A stretch of DNA of 37,396 bases, taken from assembly GCA_002339015.1 (NCBI GenBank), contig DDJC01000095.1:1-37396 (forward strand), in the 5' to 3' direction. Positions 22,889-30,949 of the stretch are shown in pieces. Each line of letters begins with the position of its first letter. Positions within the stretch are counted from its first letter, which is position 1. Position numbers and translations under genes: made by a program. The stretch comes from Burkholderiales bacterium UBA1834 (GTDB lineage Bacteria; Pseudomonadota; Gammaproteobacteria; Burkholderiales; Burkholderiaceae_C). The notes beneath the pieces were generated by a model. The model had not been told where the DNA came from and did no database searches. It saw only the letters and a program-made list of their open reading frames with translations.

Positions 22889-23755
22889 TCAGAGCTCCTT
22901 GCGCAAGTCAACCAGGCGGTTCAGCGCCGCGATGATCAAGAGCACCACCGCCAGCAGCACCACTGCATTGGCCGCCGCAAGCGGGAACTGCAAATAGGAG
23001 GTCTGCACCTGGATGGTCTTGCCGACCGAGGCGATCTGCTGCCCACCCATCACGCCCACGGTGACGAAATCACCCATCACCAGCGTGATCACGAAGATCG
23101 AGCCAATCAGGATGCCCGTGCGGCACAGCGGCACGATCACGTTCCACAGCGTCTGCCAGGCCGTGGCGCCGCAGTCGTCGGCCGCCTCCAGCAGTGATCG
23201 ATCGATCTTCATCATCGAGTTGAAGATCGGCACCATCATGAAGGTGGTGTTGAGGTGCACGAAGGCCAGCACCACCGCGAAATCCGAGTACAGCAGCCAA
23301 TCAAGGGGCTGGTCGGTGATGCCCACACCCATCAGGCTCTGGTTGACCAGGCCGTTGCGGCCCAGCAGCGGGATCCACGAGATCATGCGGATCACGTTCG
23401 ATGTCCAGAACGGGATGGTCAGGATGGTGAACAGCACCGTCTGTGCCGCGAGGCTGGGCACGTGGAAGGCCACGAAGTAGGCCAGCGTGAAGCCCAGCAC
23501 CAGCGTGACCAGCCACACCAGAAAGCAAAACTTCAAGGTGGACAGATAGGTCTTGACCGTGACGCACAGTTCGTCCGTACTGCCGCAGCCGCTGAACAGC
23601 GTGGTGTAGTTGTCCAGCGTGAAGCCAGGCTCCAGCGTGTACTCGTTCTGCGGCCAGAAGCTCACCGCCACGATCAGCAGCAGCGGCAGCGCGAAAAACA
23701 GCAGGAACACCCCGCCCATGGGCAAGGCCTGCAACCAGGAAGGAGGAGATTTCAT
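22889..23755 (-). CDS. ABC transporter permease (PotB-like)
   Basis: A 288-residue inner-membrane permease, the first of the pair. Helices include GGVFLLFFALPLLLIVAVSF and a C-terminal VVLLAVVLLIIAAL. The coupling EAA loop is LEAADDCGATAWQTLWNVIV. The periplasmic loop near residues 56-65 carries two cysteines (SGCGSTDELC) that may form a disulfide. It lies 38 bases downstream of the porin gene and overlaps the next permease, in one transcription unit. Confidence 0.92.
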   Translation of the reverse strand: MKSPPSWLQALPMGGVFLLFFALPLLLIVAVSFWPQNEYTLEPGFTLDNYTTLFSGCGSTDELCVTVKTYLSTLKFCFLVWLVTLVLGFTLAYFVAFHVPSLAAQTVLFTILTIPFWTSNVIRMISWIPLLGRNGLVNQSLMGVGITDQPLDWLLYSDFAVVLAFVHLNTTFMMVPIFNSMMKIDRSLLEAADDCGATAWQTLWNVIVPLCRTGILIGSIFVITLVMGDFVTVGVMGGQQIASVGKTIQVQTSYLQFPLAAANAVVLLAVVLLIIAALNRLVDLRKEL

Positions 23756-23793
23756 GCCGTTCTCCGCGCGCAGCGCATCAGGTCAACAACAGA

Positions 23794-24810
23794 TCAGAAC
23801 GAGTGCGTGATACCGACCGTGAAGATGGTCTGCTTCTGGCCCGGAGCACCATCGCCATACCAGACGAAGTCGGCATTGCCCGAGTTCTTCAGGAAGATCA
23901 GGTTGGTGTTGAGCGAGGTGCGCTTGGACAGCCTGTAGTAGCCCTGCAGGCGCACGTACTCGGTATCGTCGTCCGAGCTCTTGACGTCCTTCTTGACGAA
24001 ATCGACGGACATGCCGCTCATGGCGCTGAAGGGCACGTCCACGCCCACGTCGATCAGGTTGGCCTTGTAGACCGAGCCGATCTCGACATCGGCGCGTGCG
24101 AAGCCACCGCGCAGCTTGGCCACGCCGAAGTTGTAGGCTGCGCCGATGGCCCACATGTCGTTCTTGTTGTTGCTGCCGTCATCGGCCTTGAGCGTGTCGG
24201 CCACCAGGCCGATGCTGAAGGGGCCGGCGGTGTAGGTGCCCACGGCCTGCGCGAAGTTGCCGGCCGAGCCACTCACCGTTTTCTCGCCCAGGGCGTAGAA
24301 CAGGCCGCCTTCGAAGCCGCCGATCTTGGGCGAGTTGTACTTGATGGCATTGCTGTAGTAGTTGCTCAGCGAGCCGAAGCCGTCGAAGAAGAAGGGCGAG
24401 TAATAGGCGAACACGAAGTAGTTGCCCATCAGGTCATCGGCCACATCCCATTGGTGGCCGAACTTGATGGACCCGAAGCCGCCACTCAGGCCGACGAAGG
24501 CACCACGGTTCCAGAACTGCGAGCGGGCCGTGCCGGTATCGGGCGACACCGAGGATTCCAGCCCGAACACGGCGTTCAGGCCGCCGCCCAGGTCTTCGAT
24601 GCCACGCAGGCCGATGCGCGAGTTGACGATGGCGTTGTCATCGATGCGCAGCTGCGATTTCTTGCTGGTACCGGTGTAGACATTGGTTGCACTGACCACG
24701 TCCAGGCCGAGTGCGCCATACAGCGTCACGGACGTTTGCGCCTGCGCGGCACCGCACAGGGCCAGCACGGCCACGGCAACGAGAGGCGAGCAAAGGGAAG
24801 GGTGCGTCAT
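23794..24810 (-). CDS. Outer-membrane porin (Gram-negative porin, Neisseria/Burkholderia type)
   Basis: A 338-residue porin with a signal peptide (LVAVAVLALCGAAQA) and a mature start QTSVTLYGALGLDVV, typical of betaproteobacterial general porins. Repeated amphipathic beta strands end in a C-terminal phenylalanine (GITHSF), the outer-membrane insertion signal. The conserved IGLRGIEDLGGGLNAVFGLE and FGSIKFGHQWD segments are present. The ATG at 24810 gives the signal peptide; the frame is open upstream to 24849. Its position between the binding-protein gene and the permease genes is unusual and suggests that it admits the same compound through the outer membrane. Confidence 0.92.
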   Translation of the reverse strand: MTHPSLCSPLVAVAVLALCGAAQAQTSVTLYGALGLDVVSATNVYTGTSKKSQLRIDDNAIVNSRIGLRGIEDLGGGLNAVFGLESSVSPDTGTARSQFWNRGAFVGLSGGFGSIKFGHQWDVADDLMGNYFVFAYYSPFFFDGFGSLSNYYSNAIKYNSPKIGGFEGGLFYALGEKTVSGSAGNFAQAVGTYTAGPFSIGLVADTLKADDGSNNKNDMWAIGAAYNFGVAKLRGGFARADVEIGSVYKANLIDVGVDVPFSAMSGMSVDFVKKDVKSSDDDTEYVRLQGYYRLSKRTSLNTNLIFLKNSGNADFVWYGDGAPGQKQTIFTVGITHSF

Positions 24811-24909
24811 GGAAAGGTTACTCCAGGGTTTGGGGACAACAGGGATCAACAGGGGACAACCGCGAGGCGCCGGACTTGCGCCCCCGGTGCATGCAAGCCA
24901 TGGCCCGCC

Positions 24910-26211
24910 TCACGCGGCCACGAACTCGTTCCACTTCTGGACCATGTACGTGTTCTCGTCCATGATCGCGTTCCAGCAGGCGATGCCGCCCATGCGGTCT
25001 TCGTAGCTGCCGCCATCGCGCTTTTCGCCGGCCTTGGCCAGCACCTGGCCGGTGGGCGATTTGATGTCCTGGCTGGCGGCCTTGCCCTCCATCCAGTAAG
25101 CCCATTCATAGGCTTCCATCTTGGCCTTGGCGGTGTCGAGCACGGCGCTGTAATAGCCCTGGCGGTTGAGGTAGGCGCCAGCCCAGCCGTCGAGGAACCA
25201 GTTGATGAACTCGTAGGCGGCATCGAGCTTCTTGCCGCTCAGCGTGGCCGGCACGCCGAAACCGGCAGCCCAGGCGCGGTAGCCTTCCTTCAGCGGCTGG
25301 AAGGTGCAGGCGATGCCCTTGGTGCGCACGGCCGTCACGGCGGGAGACCACATCGACTGGATCACCACCTCGCCCGAGGACATCAGGTTGACCGACTCGT
25401 TGAAGTCCTTCCACAGGCTGCGGAACTGGCCGGCCCTCTTGGCCTCGATCAAGGTCTTGATCGTGAGGTCGATCTCCTTCTTGGTCATGTTGCCCTTGTC
25501 GGGGTACTTGTAGATGCCCATGGCCTCGACCACCATCGCCGCGTCCATGATGCCGATCGATGGGATGTTCAGGATGGCGGCCTTGCCCTTGAACTCGGGG
25601 TTCAGCAGCTCCTTCCAGCTGCTGATGGGGCGCTTGATCAGGTCGGGGCGGATGCCCAGCGTGTCGGCGTTGTAGACCGTGGGGATCAGCGTCATGAACT
25701 GCGTGGGCTCCTTGGCGAAGGCCTTGGATTTCTCGGCCTCCAGGAACATCACCTTTTTGGGCGCCGTGCCCTGGTCACCCACCTTCTTGCCGCCCACTTC
25801 ACCCTTGGTGAACAGCGTGGTGATCTTGTCGGCGTTCTTGATGCGCTTGACGTCGATGCCCTTGAGGTTGCCCGTGGGGATGATCTTCTTCAAGCTGAAG
25901 TACTCGGTGTCGATCAGGTCGAAGCTGTTGGGGGCGGTCACGGCGCGTTTGGTCACGTCGTCCGTGGTCACGGGGATGTACTGGATCTTGATGCCGGTGT
26001 CGGCCTCGAACTTCTGCGCGATGGCCTTGTCCTGGTTCACGGCCGTGCCCAGGTAGCGCAGCGTGATCTTGTCGGCCGAGTGCACGGCCGGGGCCAGGCC
26101 GGTGGCCAGGATGCCGGTCGTGCCCATCAGGCCCATCTTCAGCACGGTGCGGCGTGAAGCGTCCAGGGTAGGCCGTGGGTTGTTCACGGCGTCATCGTTC
26201 GATTGGGACAT
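24910..26211 (-). CDS. ABC transporter substrate-binding protein, Tat-exported
   Basis: A 433-residue periplasmic binding protein of the PotD/PotF-like superfamily. The N-terminus SRRTVLKMG (19-27) followed by a hydrophobic stretch to VHSA is a twin-arginine signal, so it is exported folded. The mature body starts DKITLRYLGTAVNQDKAIAQ and contains YIPVTTDDVTKRA, EVVIQSMWSP and a C-terminal EWAYWMEGKA. GGAG lies about 8 bases before the ATG. A 141-base gap separates it from the upstream ATPase gene and contains a 7-bp hairpin. No lipobox is present. The ligand is unknown; a small amine, amino acid derivative or hydantoin-like compound fits the context. Confidence 0.92.
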   Translation of the reverse strand: MSQSNDDAVNNPRPTLDASRRTVLKMGLMGTTGILATGLAPAVHSADKITLRYLGTAVNQDKAIAQKFEADTGIKIQYIPVTTDDVTKRAVTAPNSFDLIDTEYFSLKKIIPTGNLKGIDVKRIKNADKITTLFTKGEVGGKKVGDQGTAPKKVMFLEAEKSKAFAKEPTQFMTLIPTVYNADTLGIRPDLIKRPISSWKELLNPEFKGKAAILNIPSIGIMDAAMVVEAMGIYKYPDKGNMTKKEIDLTIKTLIEAKRAGQFRSLWKDFNESVNLMSSGEVVIQSMWSPAVTAVRTKGIACTFQPLKEGYRAWAAGFGVPATLSGKKLDAAYEFINWFLDGWAGAYLNRQGYYSAVLDTAKAKMEAYEWAYWMEGKAASQDIKSPTGQVLAKAGEKRDGGSYEDRMGGIACWNAIMDENTYMVQKWNEFVAA

Positions 26212-26281
26212 GGTGCGAGCTCCAGAAGGGTTGAAAGGGATGGTGGTGAGGGGTGAGAAGGATCAGAGGGCAGCACGGCCC

Positions 26282-26298
26282 CCTGGCGCTGCGCCAGG
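26282..26298 (-). promoter_or_regulatory. Intergenic hairpin between ATPase and binding-protein genes
   Basis: CCTGGCG (26282-26288) and CGCCAGG (26292-26298) form a 7-bp stem with a 3-base loop in the 141-base gap. No T run follows, so it is more likely an RNA-stabilising or processing element that raises binding-protein mRNA than a terminator. Confidence 0.4.
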
Positions 26299-26352
26299 CA
26301 CAGCACCATCGAGAACATCGTTTGAGAAGTTTTGGGAAAGGAACCGCGTTCG

Positions 26353-27417
26353 CTAGGCGGCCAGGCGGTGCACGTCGTGGGTGTCCCAATGCGCGCGGGC
26401 GGGGTCACCCGGTTGCCACGGCGTGGCTTGGTAGGCCGCCTCGCTGAGCATCACGTTGAGTTCGCTGCTGTCCTGCCCGCCCGGGCCGCCCGACTGCAAG
26501 GTCAGCAGCACGTAGGTGCCCTGGTACTCCACGCCGGTCACGGTGGCAGCCAGGCTGCTGCCCAGCGGCGCGTCGGCCTCGCGGCTGAGGCGGGTCTTGT
26601 CGGTGCGCACGGCCAGGCGCTCACCGCCGCTGGCGATCACGTTGTGGCCGCCGATGAAGCGGGCCACGAACTCGGTGCGTGGCGTGTTGAAGATCTCATG
26701 GGGGGTGCCTTCCTGCTCGATGCGGCCGGCGTTCATCACCACCACCTGATCGGCCAGGGCCATGGCCTCTTCCTGCGAGTGGGTCACGTGGATGAAGGTC
26801 ATGCCCAGCGTCTTCTGCCAGGCCTTGAGCTCGGCGCGCATCTTGATGCGCAGGAAAGGGTCCAGTGCGGAGAGCGGCTCATCGAGCAGCAGCACACGCG
26901 GCTCGGTGATCAGCGCGCGGGCCAGGGCCACGCGCTGCTGCTGCCCGCCGGACATCTCCGCCGGCTTGCGCTGCGCCAGGTGGCCCAGCGACACACGCTG
27001 CAGCAGATCCTGCGCCTTGGCATGGCGTTCGGCCTTGCCCATGCCGCGCATCTTCAGGCTGAAGGCCACATTGTCCAGCGCGCTCAGGTGCGGGAACAGG
27101 GCATAGCTCTGGAACATCATCGAGGTGCCGCGCGCCGAGGCAGGCAGGCGCGTGATGTTGCGCCCACCCAGCACGATGTCGCCTTCGCTCACATCCTCAT
27201 GGCCGGCGATCATGCGCAGCGTCGAGGTCTTGCCGCAACCCGAGGGGCCCAGCAGGCAGCAGTAGTGGCCAGCCTTGATGCGCAGGTCGATGTGGTCCAC
27301 CGCCACCGGGGCGGACGGGCCATCGCCATAGCGCTTGACCAGCTGGGTCAGCTCCAGGTCGGCCTGCGAGGCCATCGTGGCCAGTCGCTGCGCTTCAATC
27401 GTCGGTGCAAGGGACAT
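26353..27417 (-). CDS. ABC transporter ATP-binding protein (PotA-like)
   Basis: A 354-residue ATPase that powers import through the two permeases. Walker A is GPSGCGKTS, the Q-loop is FQSYALFPH, the signature is MSGGQQQR, Walker B is VLLLDEPLSALD and the H-loop is THSQEEA. A C-terminal TOBE-like domain of ~100 residues follows, as in PotA/FbpC types. The start at 27417 has a strong AGGAGG 8 bases upstream. It is the first gene of the seven-gene operon. Its leader contains a 6-bp hairpin (27473-27478 with 27485-27490), and the three 23-bp-phased repeats lie 137-194 bases upstream. Confidence 0.93.
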   Translation of the reverse strand: MSLAPTIEAQRLATMASQADLELTQLVKRYGDGPSAPVAVDHIDLRIKAGHYCCLLGPSGCGKTSTLRMIAGHEDVSEGDIVLGGRNITRLPASARGTSMMFQSYALFPHLSALDNVAFSLKMRGMGKAERHAKAQDLLQRVSLGHLAQRKPAEMSGGQQQRVALARALITEPRVLLLDEPLSALDPFLRIKMRAELKAWQKTLGMTFIHVTHSQEEAMALADQVVVMNAGRIEQEGTPHEIFNTPRTEFVARFIGGHNVIASGGERLAVRTDKTRLSREADAPLGSSLAATVTGVEYQGTYVLLTLQSGGPGGQDSSELNVMLSEAAYQATPWQPGDPARAHWDTHDVHRLAA

Positions 27418-27553
27418 CGGAAGACCTCCTGCGGCCGGGTGGCCGATGGGAGGCTTCAACGCAATGGCTGTGCCAGCCGTTTTTGGCTGGTTTTCGAAGG
27501 ATTATGTCCCCTTTTCAGGGAAACATGCCTCGTCAAAGCGCATCGCGCACCAG

Positions 27554-27611
27554 ATTGCATACAAACGCACTGATAAATTGCATACAAATTTGAGGACCGA
27601 TTGCATACAAA
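27554..27611. repeat. Three 12-bp direct repeats at 23-bp period, candidate GntR operators
   Basis: ATTGCATACAAA occurs at 27554-27565, 27577-27588 and 27600-27611, starts exactly 23 bases apart (about two helical turns). Each contains TTGCATACAA, a near-palindrome one base off TTGTATACAA, the kind of site bound by FCD-type GntR regulators. They lie between the yidC terminator and the ABC operon, which encodes such a regulator. Confidence 0.8.
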
Positions 27612-27637
27612 AGGTGCGTGCCCTTTGAGCAGGCATG

Positions 27638-27660
27638 AAAAAGGGCCCCTGTGGGGCCCT
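27638..27660 (-). terminator. Terminator of the rpmH-rnpA-yidD-yidC transcript
   Basis: On the minus strand AGGGCCCC and GGGGCCCT (27653-27660 with 27642-27649) form an 8-bp stem with a 3-base loop, followed by a T run (plus A run 27638-27642). It is 22 bases after the yidC stop and separates that operon from the ABC operon. Confidence 0.88.
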
Positions 27661-27682
27661 CTGACGGTGTGCTCCGGAGGCG

Positions 27683-29395
27683 TCAGGCCTTCTTGGCCCC
27701 ACCCTCGATCTGCTTGTTGATCATCCACTGCTGGGCGATCGACAGGATGTTGTTCGTCAGCCAGTACAGCACCAGGCCGGCCGGGAAGAAGAAGAACATC
27801 ACCGAGAACACCAGCGGCATGATCCACATCATCTTGGCCTGCAGGGGATCCGGCGGCGTCGGGTTCAGCCAGGTCTGCAGCAGGGTCGACAGCGTCATCA
27901 GCAGCGGCAGCACGAAGTACGGATCCTTCACCGACAGGTCGGTGATCCAGCCGATCCACGGAGCGTTGCGGATCTCGACGGACGACAGCAGCACCCAGTA
28001 CAGCGCGATGAACACGGGGATCTGGATCATGATCGGCAGGCAGCCGCCGATCGGGTTGACCTTCTCCTCGCGGTAGATCTTCATCATCTCCTGCTGCATC
28101 TGCTGCGGCTTGTCCTTCAGGCGCTCACGCATCTCCTGGATGCGCGGGTTGATGGCCTTCATCTTGGCCATCGAACGGTAGGCCTTGGCGTTCAGCCAGT
28201 AGAAGGCGGCCTTGAGCAGCACCACCAGGGCCACGATGGACCAGCCCCAGTTGTGCAGCAGGCTGTGCAGGTAGTACAGCAGCCAGAACAGCGGCTTGGC
28301 CAGGATGGTGACGATGCCGTAATCCTTGACCAGCTCCAGGCCAGGGGCCAGGGCTTCGAGCTTCTTTTCTTCCTGCGGGCCCACGTAGAGCTGCGACTCG
28401 AAAGCCTTGCTCTGGCCGCCGGCCACCTCGCCCAGGTTGAACAGCATGCCCACGGCGTACAGGTTGGTGCCCACCTTGCGCGCGAAGAACTCGCGCGAGG
28501 TGTCCTGCGTGTTCAGCCAGGCCGATGCGAAGTAGTGCTGCACCACCGACACCCAGCCGTTGTTGGCCGTCTTGTCGAACTCGGTGCTGTTGTCATCGAT
28601 GTGCTTGAACTCCACCTTCTTGAACTTGGAGTTGGCCGTGTAGAAGGCCGGGCCCGTGTACGAGGTGGGCGCGCCGAAGAAGCCCGACGACGCCGGCACC
28701 ACGCCATCGCGCACCAGCTGCACGTAGACCTGCGGGCGCACCGTGGTGCCCGAGGTGTTGACCACCTCCTGCTTGACACCAACGGCGTAGCCGCCACGTG
28801 GGAAGGTGTAGGTCAGCACGCGCTTGACGCCGTTGACCGGCGCCGATTCGAGCTTAAGCACCAGGGCATCCTGGCCGTCTGCCAGCGTGCGCTCGGCCGT
28901 GACAGGTGCCATGGCCGAGGTGTGGTTGGGCAGCTCGGTGCCGGCCGCGCCCACCAGCCCTGACTGGGCCGAATAGGAATGCGCCGGATCCAGCACCAGC
29001 ACGTTCTTTTCAGGGTGATCCTGATCGGTGTACTTGAGCAGCTCGACCTTGACGAGGTTGCCGCCCTGGGTGTCCACCGTGGCGCGCAGCACATCGGTGG
29101 TCAGCACCAATTGCTGGCGCGGCACGGCCGGCGCAGCGCCCGGCACCACGGCACCCGAGGCGGCGGCCGCCACGGGCACGGCGGCATTGCCACCGGTGGC
29201 CGAAGGCGGCGGCACCGAGCCGGCATCCGTTGCACTGGAAGCGTTGGCAGAGCCGGAGGGTGCCGACGCGGCAGAAACAGCCGGCGCGGGGGCGAACATG
29301 GAAGGCTGGCCAGTGTGGCGCAGCCAGCCGTCCCACAGCATCAGCAGCGAGAACGCAAACACTGACCACAGAATGGTCCGACGCATATCATTCAT
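27683..29395 (-). CDS. yidC: Membrane protein insertase YidC
   Basis: A 570-residue Oxa1-family insertase that places proteins into the inner membrane alone or with SecYEG. TM1 is at about 7-25 (ILWSVFAFSLLMLW), then a long Ala/Ser/Pro-rich linker (about 32-92) and the large periplasmic P1 domain to about 350. The conserved C-terminal helices include WGWSIVALVVLLKAAFYWLN, a cytoplasmic loop with MRERLKDKPQQMQQEMM, and IGGCLPIMIQIPVFIALYW. It starts in an ATGA overlap with the yidD stop, implying coupled translation. The C-terminus is short and mildly basic. It is the last gene before a strong terminator; mnmE is not next to it. Confidence 0.97.
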   Translation of the reverse strand: MNDMRRTILWSVFAFSLLMLWDGWLRHTGQPSMFAPAPAVSAASAPSGSANASSATDAGSVPPPSATGGNAAVPVAAAASGAVVPGAAPAVPRQQLVLTTDVLRATVDTQGGNLVKVELLKYTDQDHPEKNVLVLDPAHSYSAQSGLVGAAGTELPNHTSAMAPVTAERTLADGQDALVLKLESAPVNGVKRVLTYTFPRGGYAVGVKQEVVNTSGTTVRPQVYVQLVRDGVVPASSGFFGAPTSYTGPAFYTANSKFKKVEFKHIDDNSTEFDKTANNGWVSVVQHYFASAWLNTQDTSREFFARKVGTNLYAVGMLFNLGEVAGGQSKAFESQLYVGPQEEKKLEALAPGLELVKDYGIVTILAKPLFWLLYYLHSLLHNWGWSIVALVVLLKAAFYWLNAKAYRSMAKMKAINPRIQEMRERLKDKPQQMQQEMMKIYREEKVNPIGGCLPIMIQIPVFIALYWVLLSSVEIRNAPWIGWITDLSVKDPYFVLPLLMTLSTLLQTWLNPTPPDPLQAKMMWIMPLVFSVMFFFFPAGLVLYWLTNNILSIAQQWMINKQIEGGAKKA

Positions 29396-29721
29396 GGGCG
29401 GGGTGCTTCAGACGAAGAAGAAGTGGAAGACAGGAAGGAAAACAGACGCGGCGGCCGGTCAGGCACCGGGTCATGGCCGCCCGGGCAACCCGGGTGGCAG
29501 CGCAATAGACGCCGCGCGCTCAGATAAGTGCCCGCGGCAGGCCCATGCTTTTGCAGGGATTCGAGCGCATACGCGGAACAGGTGGGTGTGAACCGGCAGG
29601 CCGAGCCTAGCCAGGGGCTCAAAAAGAAGCGGTAACCGCGCACCAGCCCCATCAGCACCGCGTTGAGCAGTCGGGACAGATGCCCCAAGGCCATCACGGG
29701 CAGTGTCCAGAATCGGCTCAT
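29392..29721 (-). CDS. yidD: Membrane protein insertion efficiency factor YidD
   Basis: A 109-residue member of the YidD (DUF37) family, which helps YidC insert proteins and sits at the inner face of the membrane through an amphipathic helix. The core GYRFFLSPWLGSACRFTPTC with the SAYALESLQKHG continuation and CHPGCPGGHDPVP is diagnostic and includes the conserved cysteines. The Ser/Pro-rich C-terminal tail makes it longer than the usual 70-85 residues. It overlaps rnpA upstream and yidC downstream, each by an ATGA. Confidence 0.95.
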   Translation of the reverse strand: MSRFWTLPVMALGHLSRLLNAVLMGLVRGYRFFLSPWLGSACRFTPTCSAYALESLQKHGPAAGTYLSARRLLRCHPGCPGGHDPVPDRPPRLFSFLSSTSSSSEAPRP

Positions 29722-30341
29722 CGCTGGCCTCCTGGCTTGAAGCCCGTCTGCACGCAGTGGCGCAGCATGGCCTGCAGTTCAGCACGAACGGCCTGCTTGA
29801 GCGGCTCGGAGGCGGCGCTGGGGAAATCCTTGACCGGCCAGGGGGCCTTCAGGCGCAGCACCCAGTTGCCGGCCGGGCGTTCGGCACTCAGCCAGCCGGC
29901 CTGTTCCAGATCGGCGGCATGCTCGCGCCACAGCTGGCGCGCCTGGTGCTTGATCAGCGATCGGGTGACGGAGCGCTTGGCCATGCGCTTGGGCAGGACC
30001 AGCCCCAAGCGCCAGACGCGGTGGTGAGTACGCACTTCATCCACAGGCTCGACCACCTCAGGGACGGTGCCTGTTGACAAGTCAGGTTCATGCAAGGCTT
30101 CCCCCACGGATCGGGGAGCCCGCCGAGCCAGTGAAGGCAAGGCGAAATGCACGGTGAAATGCGCGCTGCGCGCCACGGGCTTCGTGCCCAGGGCCTGCTG
30201 GAAATCGGCCGCGCGCAGGCGGGGCCGCAAAGCCAGGGGGCTGAGCCAGGAGCTGGTCACGGCGCTGCTGCGTGGGTTTCGGGGCCAACCAAAAAGTTCA
30301 GGCTGCGTGGGCCGGCCCGGAGTGTGTCCGGGCACCGCCAT
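29718..30341 (-). CDS. rnpA: Ribonuclease P protein component RnpA, long N-terminal extension
   Basis: RnpA binds the RNase P RNA and helps it cut 5' leaders from tRNA precursors. Recognisable parts are LRAADFQQALGTKPVARSAHFTVH, then WRLGLVLPKRMAKRSVTRS and the helix LIKHQARQLWREH. The RNA-binding motif, usually R-N-R-x-K-R-like, reads TRSLIKHQAR, which is degenerate even allowing for the Ser common in this order. With the ATG at 30341 the protein has 207 residues, well above the usual 110-150, because of a ~50-residue Pro/Gly/Arg-rich N-terminus and an acidic insert (TGTVPEVVEPVDEV) between the strands. A GTG at 30260 could be the true start; neither has a good ribosome-binding site. rpmH is upstream by 90 bases. 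Confidence 0.85.
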   Translation of the reverse strand: MAVPGHTPGRPTQPELFGWPRNPRSSAVTSSWLSPLALRPRLRAADFQQALGTKPVARSAHFTVHFALPSLARRAPRSVGEALHEPDLSTGTVPEVVEPVDEVRTHHRVWRLGLVLPKRMAKRSVTRSLIKHQARQLWREHAADLEQAGWLSAERPAGNWVLRLKAPWPVKDFPSAASEPLKQAVRAELQAMLRHCVQTGFKPGGQR

Positions 30342-30431
30342 GCAGCCTGTCGAGGCGAGGCCGGCATGCGTGCCGCCCACGGGCAAGGCGTGGGATCGGC
30401 CCGTCGGCCTCATCTCATCGTCGGGCGACGA

Positions 30432-30566
30432 TCAGACGGCCAGACGCTTGCGGCCCTTGGCGCGGCGGGCGTTGATGACCTTGCGGCCACCCTTGGTCTT
30501 CATGCGGACCAGGAAGCCGTGGGTGCGGGCGCGACGGGTCTTGGACGGTTGGTAAGTACGCTTCAT
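30432..30566 (-). CDS. rpmH: 50S ribosomal protein L34
   Basis: The 44-residue L34 starts MKRTYQPSKTRRARTHGFL and ends GRKRLAV, identical in layout to L34 throughout proteobacteria. It is a very basic protein of the large ribosomal subunit. It is the first gene of the rpmH-rnpA-yidD-yidC unit and divergent from dnaA, the classical arrangement around many bacterial origins. Confidence 0.98.
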   Translation of the reverse strand: MKRTYQPSKTRRARTHGFLVRMKTKGGRKVINARRAKGRKRLAV

Positions 30567-30949
30567 GATGAATCCTTCAGGCCCCCGGCCGCCCGATCAA
30601 GGCCGCCCGGTGCGGCAGGTGCCGCGGGCGGTTCGTCGAACGGACCACGAAGGGGTTTTTCATGTTCCGGGCTTTCATGCACCGAAGGCGTCATGCGAGA
30701 CCGGGTTTGTTGACAGCTTGCGAATCGATTGCCGAAAGCCATGTGCAACCCATCAAGGCGGACCAGATTTGCAACAAGACAAGGCTGTGCCCAACCACAA
30801 GGGGTCGAACCCGCGATTACAGCAGAGTCCGCTGATGCCGTCAATGGGTTTTCGTCATAGAGCGCAAGGTCAAAGTCTGTGGATAACCTGTCGGAAACCC
30901 CGCCCGCGGGCTTAGAATCTGCGGCCCGAGGAAGGACTTGTCCACAACC
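30567..30949. promoter_or_regulatory. rpmH-dnaA divergent control region with DnaA boxes
   Basis: A 383-base gap with no gene. It has a perfect DnaA box TGTGGATAA (30878-30886) and a one-mismatch box TTGTCCACA (30938-30946) right at the dnaA start, so dnaA is probably autoregulated. GAGGAAGGA (about 30928-30936) is the likely dnaA ribosome-binding site, though 13 bases from the ATG. A TTGACA (30710-30715) has no convincing partner -10. Promoters for rpmH and dnaA must lie here but cannot be placed precisely. Confidence 0.65.

Noticed and set aside
27472..27494. Plus-strand terminator in the ABC operon leader
   Set aside because: A 6-bp stem followed by four T is present on the plus strand, but no plus-strand gene ends there; it is kept only as a hairpin in the minus-strand leader.
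27554..27611. Possible CRISPR fragment or plasmid-type iterons
   Set aside because: Repeats are 12 bp with 11-base spacers, no cas genes and no replication initiator gene adjacent; the position before an operon with a GntR gene fits operators better.
30801..30814. tRNA T-arm-like sequence on the minus strand (GGGTTCGACCC core)
   Set aside because: The T stem cannot extend to five pairs, and no acceptor, D or anticodon arms fit around it.
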